6,392 nucleotides of DNA from JAMORN01 sp027063545 [NCBI: bacterium]. GTDB taxonomy: Bacteria > JAMORN01. A program made the translations under genes and the position numbers. Positions 1-5,467 of this stretch are shown here, in pieces (position 1 is the stretch's first letter; each line of letters opens with the position of its first letter). The notes below the pieces were generated by a model that was not told the origin of the DNA, did no database searches, and saw only the letters and a list, made by a program, of their open reading frames with translations. The stretch is from positions 1 to 6,392 of the forward strand of contig JAMORN010000153.1 in NCBI GenBank assembly GCA_027063545.1, read 5' to 3'.

Positions 1-475
1 AAAAAAATGGAAAATCAAGAGATGGAAAATAAAGATATCTGTGCAAAGAGTGTGGGAGAAATTTCACTATAGGAGCAGAAAGATTAAAAAAACCAGAATC
101 TTTAAAAGAGCAAGCTTTAAAAATGATAGCTGAAGGCTCTTCGATTTCCGCAGTATCAAGAATATTAAATATTTCTCCTTGGATAATTTCCACTTGGATT
201 CAAAGAGAAGGAAAACGTTTATTGAAAGAACATGAAAAAAAAGCAAAAACTTTTGCAAAAAAAGTTTGAAGGAAGAAGTAGAAGAAATAATATATGATTA
301 CAAAGTATATTGGGGAAATATAAATGAGAAAAAGTAAAAAAACGGTAAGTTTAAAGAGGTAAATAGAAATGAAGCTTTGCATTCTTGGTTAAGAGCAAAA
401 AATGCGGGAGGTGTGATAAAATTTACATAGTTTTTGGGGCAATCCTAGTTTAAAACATGCTTAAACACTCGTTAG
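1..475 (+). pseudogene. IS1-family transposase remnant (InsA/InsB-like), broken
   Basis: Frame starting at base 3 reads an InsA-like N-terminal part: NGKSRDGK, a stop at 30-32 (probably Gln CAA turned TAA), RYLCKECG (second half of a zinc finger), then a helix-turn-helix region (ISAVSRILNISPWIISTWI), ending at TGA 267-269. The -1 frame continues EEVEEIIYD, whose Asp fits the first catalytic position of the DDE core, and then jumps directly to YKVYWG, which in IS1 transposases lies beyond the second Asp. The middle of the catalytic domain is therefore deleted, perhaps 50-75 codons by comparison with IS1. Further damage follows: a lost base near 316-319, TGA at 325, an extra A in 336-342, and TAG at 428 and 446. 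The ancestral end is TAG 473-475. The intact 3' copy at 6236-6392 supports the original reading NEALHSWLR, which holds the catalytic Glu. Confidence 0.85.
257..263 (+). other. A7 slippery tract, probable -1 programmed frameshift site of the IS
   Basis: Seven consecutive A residues sit one codon before the TGA (267-269) that ends the InsA-like frame. Reading GCA AAA AAA GTT TGA, a slip of -1 on the two AAA codons gives AGT TTG AAG GAA and leads straight into the frame encoding EEVEEIIYD, the start of the catalytic domain. IS1 is known to make its transposase by -1 frameshifting on an A6C tract near the end of insA, so position and direction agree with the family. A random decay indel in the A-run is the alternative, since this copy is degenerate. 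Confidence 0.65.
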
Positions 476-535
476 ATATTAGTCTTTATTATGGAGGCAA
501 ATCTAATGAATTTATCAGATTTTGATAAGAATACC
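318..535 (+). repeat. Left arm of a long inverted repeat (partner 6170-6392)
   Basis: This arm pairs in inverted orientation with 6170-6392 and comprises the last third of the transposase gene plus the IS right end. Compared with the partner it lacks 6 bp near 508, which removes one arm of a stem-loop present in the other copy, and it has one extra A in the run at 336-342. The two copies face each other with their right ends inward, about 5.6 kb apart. Confidence 0.9.
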
Positions 536-550
536 AAAAGAGTTTATAGA
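522..550 (+). promoter_or_regulatory. Possible hybrid promoter spanning the IS/host junction
   Basis: TTGATA (522-527, five of six matches to the sigma-70 -35 box) lies inside the IS right end. TATAGA (545-550, four of six to the -10 box) lies in the flanking DNA, 17 bp downstream. A start near 557 would leave about 20 nt of leader before rfbB, including its ribosome binding site. The other IS copy has TTAATA at the same place, so the G that makes the -35 box is specific to this copy. In DNA this AT-rich such matches arise by chance, so this is a candidate only. Confidence 0.4.
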
Positions 551-572
551 AAAAGAGCTAGAAGGAAGGTAA
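537..572 (+). pseudogene. Possible 3' end of an upstream gene truncated by the IS
   Basis: Starting immediately after the IS terminus there is an open frame of 11 codons, KEFIEKELEGR, followed by TAA at 570-572. The stop lies 4 nt before the rfbB start, the spacing of a translationally coupled operon, and the composition (Glu/Lys-rich helix) looks like a protein C-terminus. I infer that a gene once preceded rfbB and was cut by the insertion. A missing neighbour such as rmlA would fit the pathway, but 11 residues are too few to identify it. Confidence 0.35.
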
Positions 573-576
573 GAAA

Positions 577-1596
577 ATGAAAGTGCTAGTTACAGGTGGA
601 GCAGGCTTCATTGGAAGTCATTTTGCACGCCTTGCTTTAAAAAAGAGATATAAGGTAGTAGTTGTAGATAAACTAACTTATGCCGGAGACTTGGAAAGAA
701 TAAAGAATATTTTAGATGATATATCCTTTTATAAATGTGATATTTTAAATAAAGAATTTTTAGAGCATATTTTTGAGAAGGAAAAAGTAAACATAGTAGT
801 TCACTTTGCTGCAGAGAGTCACGTGGATAGAAGTATTTTAGAACCCGGTTTATTTTTAAAAACAAACATCCTTGGCACCCATACTCTTTTAGAGGTAGTA
901 AAAAATAAAGGTATAGATCTATTTATAAATATCTCAACTGACGAAATTTATGGAGATATAAAAAAAGGTGAAAATAGAGCTTTTAAAGAAACGGATCCTT
1001 TAAAGCCTAGTTCTCCTTATTCTTCTAGTAAGGCTTCTCAAGATTTACTTGCACAGAGCTACTATAGAACATATAACTTACCTATAATAACAATTAGACC
1101 ATCAAATAACTATGGACCTTGGCAATATCCAGAAAAATTTATTCCAGTAGTAATTTTAAAGGCTATAAAAGGAGAAAAAATTCCTATATACGGAACTGGA
1201 GAAAATGAAAGAGAGTGGCTTTATGTAGAAGACTGTGCGCAAGGTGTTTTAGCTGCAATCGAAAAGGGAAAAATAGGCAAAGTTTATAACTTAGGAAGTG
1301 GAAAAACATATAAAAATATAGATGTTGCAAAATATATTTTATCTTATTTGGATAAAATATATCCAAGAAAAGACGGGAAAAGCTACCTTGAGCAAATAAC
1401 ATTTGTAAAAGATAGACCTGGACATGATTTTAAATATTTCTTAAATTCTTCTAAGGCTAAAAAGGAATTAAACTGGGAAGCTAAAACTTCTTTTGAAGAG
1501 GGTATTAAGAAGACTATTGATTGGTACTTAAACAATCTAAATTGGCTTGAAAATAAATTACATGAACTTCAAAAATTTTGGGAGGAGGTATATTAG
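577..1596 (+). CDS. rfbB: dTDP-glucose 4,6-dehydratase
   Basis: Cytoplasmic NAD-dependent enzyme of the extended short-chain dehydrogenase family that converts dTDP-glucose to dTDP-4-keto-6-deoxyglucose, the branch point for many deoxysugars. At 339 residues it has normal length. The N-terminal Rossmann motif is GGAGFIG (7-13). The family signature HFAAESHVDRS is at 76-86. The catalytic triad is seen as TDE at 121-123 and YSSSK at 148-152 (Tyr148, Lys152). The substrate-binding stretch RPSNNYGPWQYPEKFIP is at 174-190, and DRPGHD at 279-284. The TDE and the long NNYGPWQYPEK segment separate it from the epimerases GalE and RmlD. The ATG at 577 follows GGAAGGT (564-570) at good spacing. It is the first gene of the sugar operon, and its product is the substrate of the wecE product encoded downstream. 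Equivalent names are rmlB and rffG. Confidence 0.95.
   Translation: MKVLVTGGAGFIGSHFARLALKKRYKVVVVDKLTYAGDLERIKNILDDISFYKCDILNKEFLEHIFEKEKVNIVVHFAAESHVDRSILEPGLFLKTNILGTHTLLEVVKNKGIDLFINISTDEIYGDIKKGENRAFKETDPLKPSSPYSSSKASQDLLAQSYYRTYNLPIITIRPSNNYGPWQYPEKFIPVVILKAIKGEKIPIYGTGENEREWLYVEDCAQGVLAAIEKGKIGKVYNLGSGKTYKNIDVAKYILSYLDKIYPRKDGKSYLEQITFVKDRPGHDFKYFLNSSKAKKELNWEAKTSFEEGIKKTIDWYLNNLNWLENKLHELQKFWEEVY
1581..1589 (+). promoter_or_regulatory. Strong ribosome binding site that fixes the wecF-like start at 1601
   Basis: GGAGGAGGT lies inside the last codons of rfbB, 11 nt before ATG 1601. In-frame ATGs also occur at 1547 and 1562, but they lie upstream of this site within rfbB and would add residues (MKINYMNF...) that look like out-of-frame rfbB coding rather than protein. 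The start at 1601 gives MKFLHIAILDKF, which is the expected beginning of the family. Confidence 0.8.
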
Positions 1597-1600
1597 AAGA

Positions 1601-2620
1601 ATGAAATTTTTACATATAGCTATTTTAGACAAGTTTATACCTCCTTATATAGATTTTATAAAAAATAACTTTGGTATAGATGAACATAAATTTGTCATTA
1701 TTGGAAAGAAAAAATATGAGTATGGTTTAACAGAAAATCATCCGGTAGAGTGGATAGACAAAAAGGTAAAAGTTTTTAATTTGATAAAATATATGTACAC
1801 AGCAAACAAAATCATTCTTCATGGATTATGGAACGAATATATTATTAGATTATTGTGTATGCAACCTTGGCTATTAAAAAAATGTTATTGGGTGGCGTGG
1901 GGAGGAGACTTCTATTTTCCAGAGAAACACTCAAAATTTAAACATTTTGTTATAAGAAATATAAGGTATATTCTTACTTTTTTAAAAGAGGATTTTAAAT
2001 ATATAAAAAAACATTATAAAACTAGAGCTACCATGTATGAATGTCTATGTTATACAAGTAATATTGCAGATGATTGTTTAGAGTTTACAAATAAGAATAA
2101 TAACAATGGAAATAAAAAAATTAAAGTTCTTATAGGGAATTCTGCAACAGAAACAAATAATCATTTTTACATTTTTGAGATATTAAAAAATATTAAAAAT
2201 AAAGAAAAGTATATATTCTATGTTCCTTTATCTTATGGTAACAAAGATTATGCTAAGAAAGTAATAGAGAAAGGGAAACAAATATTAGGAAATTCTTTTG
2301 TACCTTTAGTTAAATATATAGAGTATAAAAATTACTTAAAATTTTTATCTAGTATAGATATAGCTATTTTTGCTCATAATAGACAACAAGCTATGGGAAA
2401 TACTATAAAACTTCTTGCTATGGGTAAAAAGGTTTTTTTAAGAAAAAATACAAGTCAATGGAAATTATTCAAAGAACTTAATATTAAAGTTTACGATATA
2501 GAAAAATTAGATAAAACTTCTCTTATTCCTGAAGATATGTGTGAGAATATAAAAAAAGTAAAAGATTATTTTTCCTATAAAAACTTAAGAAAACAATGGG
2601 AGAAAATTTTTGAAATATAA
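1601..2620 (+). CDS. wecF: dTDP-Fuc4NAc:lipid II Fuc4NAc transferase (WecF-like, GT56)
   Basis: Glycosyltransferase expected to move N-acetyl-4-amino-4,6-dideoxygalactose from dTDP-Fuc4NAc onto an undecaprenyl-diphosphate-linked sugar at the inner face of the cytoplasmic membrane, the step WecF (RffT) performs in enterobacterial common antigen synthesis. Counted from ATG 1601 it has 339 residues, close to the family length. Recognisable blocks are the N-terminal MKFLHIAILDKF, WVAWGGDFYF (97-106), VLIGNSATETNNH (176-188), PLSYG (209-213) and FAHNRQQAMGN (257-267). The last three are the hallmarks of the Glyco_transf_56 family. It starts 4 nt after the rfbB stop. Acceptor identity cannot be read from the sequence; since the rest of the ECA pathway is not visible, the lipid-linked acceptor may differ from that of E. 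coli. Confidence 0.85.
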   Translation: MKFLHIAILDKFIPPYIDFIKNNFGIDEHKFVIIGKKKYEYGLTENHPVEWIDKKVKVFNLIKYMYTANKIILHGLWNEYIIRLLCMQPWLLKKCYWVAWGGDFYFPEKHSKFKHFVIRNIRYILTFLKEDFKYIKKHYKTRATMYECLCYTSNIADDCLEFTNKNNNNGNKKIKVLIGNSATETNNHFYIFEILKNIKNKEKYIFYVPLSYGNKDYAKKVIEKGKQILGNSFVPLVKYIEYKNYLKFLSSIDIAIFAHNRQQAMGNTIKLLAMGKKVFLRKNTSQWKLFKELNIKVYDIEKLDKTSLIPEDMCENIKKVKDYFSYKNLRKQWEKIFEI

Positions 2621-2637
2621 TTTTTCAAGGTTTTGAA

Positions 2638-3198
2638 ATGCCGTATTATACCAAAGAGGAATTAAAAAAAATGGGGTTTAAATATTTAGGAAAAAATGTA
2701 AAAATAAGTACGAAAGCAAGTATATATTATCCAGAAACTGTAGAGATTGGTGATAATAGTCGAATTGATGATTTTTGTATTATTTCTGGTAAAGTAAAGA
2801 TTGGGCGAAATGTACATATTGCACCTTTTTGTTTAGTTGCGGGTGGAGAGGAAGGAATTATTTTAGATGATTTCTCTGGTTTGGCATATGGTGTAAAAGT
2901 TTTTACTCGTTCAGATGATTATACCGGATTAACAATGACAAACCCTACAATACCTGAAAAATATAAAAAAGTAAAAAAAGCCCCAGTTTATATCGGTAAA
3001 CACTGTATAGTTGGAACAAATTCAATTATTTTTCCTGGCGTCAAGCTAGCTGAGGAAACTGCCGTAGGAGCTATGACTTTAGTAACAAAATCAACAGAAC
3101 CCTGGAGCGTTTACTTTGGTATTCCAGCCAAAAAAATAAAAAACAGAAAAAAAGATTTACTTAATCTGGAAAAAAAAATACCTAGAGGAAGAAGATAA
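2638..3198 (+). CDS. Left-handed beta-helix (hexapeptide repeat) acetyltransferase, probably sugar N-acetylation
   Basis: Acyl-CoA-dependent transferase of the WbbJ/maltose-acetyltransferase-like fold, 186 residues. After an N-terminal helix (YYTKEELKKMGF) come hexapeptide-type turns (VKISTKASI, VEIGDNSRI, VKIGRNVHI), a loop around residues 85-115, further turns (VYIGKHCIVGTNSIIFPGVKL, 117-137) and the usual closing GIPAKKIKNR (161-170). His60 in NVHIAPFCLVAGG is a plausible catalytic base. It lies between wecF and wecE, so I infer that it acetylates the 4-amino group of dTDP-4-amino-4,6-dideoxygalactose, the job WecD, a GNAT enzyme, does in E. coli. O-acetylation of the finished glycan is the alternative. 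The start at 2638 has only a weak binding site (CAAGGT, 2626-2631). Its stop overlaps the wecE start as TAATG. Confidence 0.85.
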   Translation: MPYYTKEELKKMGFKYLGKNVKISTKASIYYPETVEIGDNSRIDDFCIISGKVKIGRNVHIAPFCLVAGGEEGIILDDFSGLAYGVKVFTRSDDYTGLTMTNPTIPEKYKKVKKAPVYIGKHCIVGTNSIIFPGVKLAEETAVGAMTLVTKSTEPWSVYFGIPAKKIKNRKKDLLNLEKKIPRGRR

Positions 3199-4337
3199 TG
3201 TATAAAATTCCTTTTAATAAACCTTGCTATACTGGTAATGAAGATAAATACGTACTACAGGCTATGAGAAGTTCTCATATATCAGGAAATGGTCCATTTG
3301 GACAAAAATGTGAAAAATGGTTTGAGGAAAAACTAGATTGTAAAAGAGCTTTACTTACACCTTCCTGTACACACGCTCTTGAAATGGCCGCTATGCTTAT
3401 TAATATTGCACCTGGAGACGAAGTTATAATGCCCTCTTTTACTTTTGTATCCACAGCAAATGCTTTTGTGTTAAGAGGAGCAAAGGTAATATTTGTAGAT
3501 ATCAGACCAGATACTATGAACATAGATGAAAATTTGATAGAACAGGCAATTACGGAAAAAACTAAAGCGATTGTTGTTGTGCATTATGCAGGTGTTTCTT
3601 GTAATATGGATAAAATAATGGATATAGCAGAAAAATATAACTTATTTGTAATTGAAGATGCAGCTCAAGGAATGATGAGTTTTTATAAAGATAAACCTCT
3701 AGGAACAATTGGTCACCTTGGAACTTACAGTTTCCATGAAACAAAAAATTATACAAGTGCTGGAGAAGGAGGGCTTTTGATTATAAATGATGAAAAGTTT
3801 GTAGAAAGAGCAGAAATTATAAGAGAAAAAGGAACAAACAGAAGCCAGTTTTTTAAAGGTTTAGTAGATAAATATACATGGGTTGATATTGGAAGTAGTT
3901 ACCTAATGAATGATGTAAGTGCAGCTTACTTGTGGGGTCAACTTGAAAAAGCAGAAGAAATTTTGGAATATAGACTCAACGCCTGGAATTTTTATTATGA
4001 AAACTTAAAAAAATTAGAAAATAATGGATATCTGGAGTTACCTGTAATTCCAAAAAACTGTAAGCACAATGCTCATATTTTTTATATTAAATTGAAAAAT
4101 AAAAATATTAGGGACAAATTATTAAATTTTTTAAAGCAAAATGGAATCTTAGCCACATTTCATTATATTCCATTGCATATTTCCCCAGCTGGAAGGAAAT
4201 ATGGAGAATTTAGAGGTAAGGACGTATATACTACTAAGGAAAGTAGTAGATTAATAAGATTGCCTTTGTTTTATGGTATAAAAAAAGAAGAACAGTTATT
4301 TGTTGTTAGAAAAATAGAAGAATTCTTTAATATTTAA
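3198..4337 (+). CDS. wecE: dTDP-4-amino-4,6-dideoxygalactose transaminase
   Basis: PLP-dependent aminotransferase of the DegT/DnrJ/EryC1/StrS family. It transfers an amino group, from glutamate in characterised members, to C4 of dTDP-4-keto-6-deoxyglucose, giving dTDP-Fuc4N. The 379 residues match WecE/RffA length. Blocks shared with the E. coli protein as I remember it include TPSCTHALEMAA (54-65), GDEVIMPSFTFVSTANAFVL (73-92), RPDTMNIDE (103-111), HYAGV (129-133), EDAAQG (153-158, Asp154 for the pyridine nitrogen), SFHETKNYT (178-186, Lys183 the Schiff-base lysine), AEIIREKGTNRSQFF and FHYIPLH. This density of matches favours WecE over ArnB, VioA or Fdt-type relatives. The ATG overlaps the preceding stop by one base, so the two genes are translationally coupled; AGAGGAAG (3184-3191) is the binding site. 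It uses the product of rfbB at the head of the operon. Confidence 0.93.
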   Translation: MYKIPFNKPCYTGNEDKYVLQAMRSSHISGNGPFGQKCEKWFEEKLDCKRALLTPSCTHALEMAAMLINIAPGDEVIMPSFTFVSTANAFVLRGAKVIFVDIRPDTMNIDENLIEQAITEKTKAIVVVHYAGVSCNMDKIMDIAEKYNLFVIEDAAQGMMSFYKDKPLGTIGHLGTYSFHETKNYTSAGEGGLLIINDEKFVERAEIIREKGTNRSQFFKGLVDKYTWVDIGSSYLMNDVSAAYLWGQLEKAEEILEYRLNAWNFYYENLKKLENNGYLELPVIPKNCKHNAHIFYIKLKNKNIRDKLLNFLKQNGILATFHYIPLHISPAGRKYGEFRGKDVYTTKESSRLIRLPLFYGIKKEEQLFVVRKIEEFFNI

Positions 4338-4367
4338 TTTACTTTTTAAGAGGAGGTTTAATAAAAA

Positions 4368-4808
4368 ATGGATGTTGCTCATAGAAGAGAAAATGCTATA
4401 AGAAGACTATTTGCTGAAGGTTTAAAATGTTGTCCAGATTTTCTTCAAAATTTTAACGGGAATGTTTTGGGTGTATATGGTGATCCAGCTGGACTGGCGA
4501 AAGCTGATATTTTAGATTGTAAAAATGAAAAGGATATAGAGAAATGTTTAAAACTTAAATATTTGGTTGGATATACCGTATTAGTTTTATTAAATGTTAT
4601 TGAACATTGTCAAAAGGATTTATCTAAAATTTTAAAGAAAGAGTTAAAGAATTTAGAAGATGATTTACTCTTTAAACTAAGAATATTAGATAATATGAAA
4701 TGTCCGCAGAATTGTGAAGATATTTTAAAAATTTTTGATGAACTAATAAATAACTATATATTAGATGAAAAAAATAATTTTATTTTGGAACAATGTTGCA
4801 ATAAATAA
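4368..4808 (+). CDS. Hypothetical cysteine-rich protein, 146 aa
   Basis: I do not recognise this protein. It is surely a gene: AGGAGGT (4351-4357) lies 10 nt before the ATG, the frame is open for 146 codons on the operon strand, and it follows wecE by 30 bp. The N-terminus is basic and helical (RRENAIRRLF). The middle reads GNVLGVYGDPAGLAKADI (31-48) and then a hydrophobic stretch LVGYTVLVLLNVIEH (66-80), which is short for a membrane span. The C-terminal half looks like charged helices (81-135). It has nine cysteines (21, 22, 51, 60, 81, 112, 116, 143, 144), including two CC pairs and a CPQNC group. No signal peptide is evident, so a cytoplasmic metal- or cluster-binding role is conceivable but unproven. 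It pairs with the next gene, also small and Cys-rich. Confidence 0.75.
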   Translation: MDVAHRRENAIRRLFAEGLKCCPDFLQNFNGNVLGVYGDPAGLAKADILDCKNEKDIEKCLKLKYLVGYTVLVLLNVIEHCQKDLSKILKKELKNLEDDLLFKLRILDNMKCPQNCEDILKIFDELINNYILDEKNNFILEQCCNK

Positions 4809-4836
4809 AAATTAAATTTTAATTCTGGAGGTTAAA

Positions 4837-5220
4837 ATGAATAAAAATTCAAGACTAATGTTGAGAAAATTATTAGGCCCAAAAAAAGAAGAAAACTTAA
4901 TTCCAGTATTGGATCATCGTAAAACTCAGAGATTTTGTTTTGTGCAAAATAGGGATACTGGTACTGTTCATATAGCTTGTTGTGTAAAAGAGAATGATTC
5001 ATTTGAATGTTATAAAGAAAATATTGTTAATCTTAACTGCAAAAGTATGATAAACAAGTTAAAGTTAGAATATTTCAATGTTAGTCCATATTTAAAAAAA
5101 GATATAAGTAAAAGGTGTTTTACATTAGATGAGATAAGAAAAATAGCTGCAATTTTAGCTAATCTAGGTATAAACATATGTGCCAAATGTATATCCATGT
5201 TTTATACAAATAACCTATGA
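4837..5220 (+). CDS. Hypothetical cysteine-rich protein, 127 aa
   Basis: I do not recognise this family. The ATG follows TGGAGGT (4826-4832) by 4 nt and starts 28 bp after the previous stop, so the two are probably co-transcribed. The N-terminus is basic (MNKNSRLMLRKLLGPKK). A likely beta-rich middle follows, with RFCFVQNRDTGTVHIACCV (32-50), and the C-terminal part looks helical (LDEIRKIAAILANLGI, 97-112), followed by CAKC (115-118). It has eight cysteines (34, 48, 49, 58, 68, 94, 115, 118). There is no signal peptide or clear membrane segment. A small metal-binding or regulatory protein is possible; a two-gene toxin-antitoxin arrangement was considered, but nothing in the sequence favours it. 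The role relative to the sugar genes is unknown. Confidence 0.75.
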   Translation: MNKNSRLMLRKLLGPKKEENLIPVLDHRKTQRFCFVQNRDTGTVHIACCVKENDSFECYKENIVNLNCKSMINKLKLEYFNVSPYLKKDISKRCFTLDEIRKIAAILANLGINICAKCISMFYTNNL

Positions 5221-5467
5221 TGGCAAGAAACATTGGAAATTAAACAAAAAACTACATCTTCAATAAAATGGAGTGTATTATTAAGTATTTTTATTAGCTA
5301 GTTGTAAGGTTGTTTATACGAGGATATAATAAGTTACATATCATAAAAACATAATGAACATTTTTAGAAATAAACATAACTTCTTAATACAGAAATTACA
5401 TTCAAAAGATTAAATATTAACCAGTACCTTGAGTTAATAAAAATATTTTTTATAGGGAGAATATGAT
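5221..5467. other. 247-bp AT-rich intergenic region
   Basis: No gene or RNA is recognisable here. The region carries the promoter at 5302-5330 and a leader of about 130 nt before the methyltransferase. AAAAATATTTTT (5439-5450) is a perfect palindrome, but its arms are only A/T, so it is weak as a hairpin. I see no GC-rich stem followed by a T-run, hence no clear terminator for the upstream operon. Confidence 0.6.
5302..5330 (+). promoter_or_regulatory. Sigma-70-type promoter for the methyltransferase gene
   Basis: TTGTAA (5302-5307, four of six matches) and a perfect TATAAT (5325-5330) are separated by 17 bp, the ideal spacing. Transcription would begin near 5337 and give an untranslated leader of roughly 130 nt before ATG 5468. 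This suggests that the methyltransferase is expressed separately from the sugar operon. Confidence 0.6.

Larger units (their letters stand above)
1..535 (+). mobile_element. Decayed IS1-family insertion sequence, right-hand part (left copy)
   Basis: The stretch contains transposase remnants of IS1 type and ends at a sharp boundary. Bases 318-535 match the reverse complement of 6170-6392, with about nine substitutions, a 1-bp gap and a 6-bp gap by eye (near 96% identity). Similarity stops at 535/6170, where the outward-read tip is GGTATTCTTAT. IS1-family ends typically begin with GGT, so this should be the true right terminus. The left end lies outside the window. Several stops, indels and an internal deletion mark this copy as inactive. 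No target duplication can be tested, because its partner would lie left of the window. Confidence 0.85.

Noticed and set aside
67-382. Minus-strand open frames opposite the left IS
   Set aside because: They are Leu/Phe/Ile-rich low-complexity shadows of the A-rich transposase remnant, with no binding site.
448-466. Small inverted repeat GTTTAA / TTAAAC around AACATGC
   Set aside because: It is only six A/T-rich pairs within the transposase coding end, identical in both IS copies; most likely coding coincidence.
461-492. TTAAAC and TATTAT as an outward promoter in the IS end
   Set aside because: The -35 match is poor and the spacing is 20 bp; the junction candidate at 522-550 is better.
1547-1600. 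N-terminal extension of the wecF-like gene from ATG 1547
   Set aside because: It overlaps the rfbB coding end by about 50 bp, lacks a binding site, and the strong GGAGGAGGT at 1581-1589 points to ATG 1601, where family similarity begins.
5439-5450. Palindrome AAAAATATTTTT as terminator or operator
   Set aside because: It is purely A/T, lies just before a ribosome binding site, and such palindromes are expected by chance in this composition.
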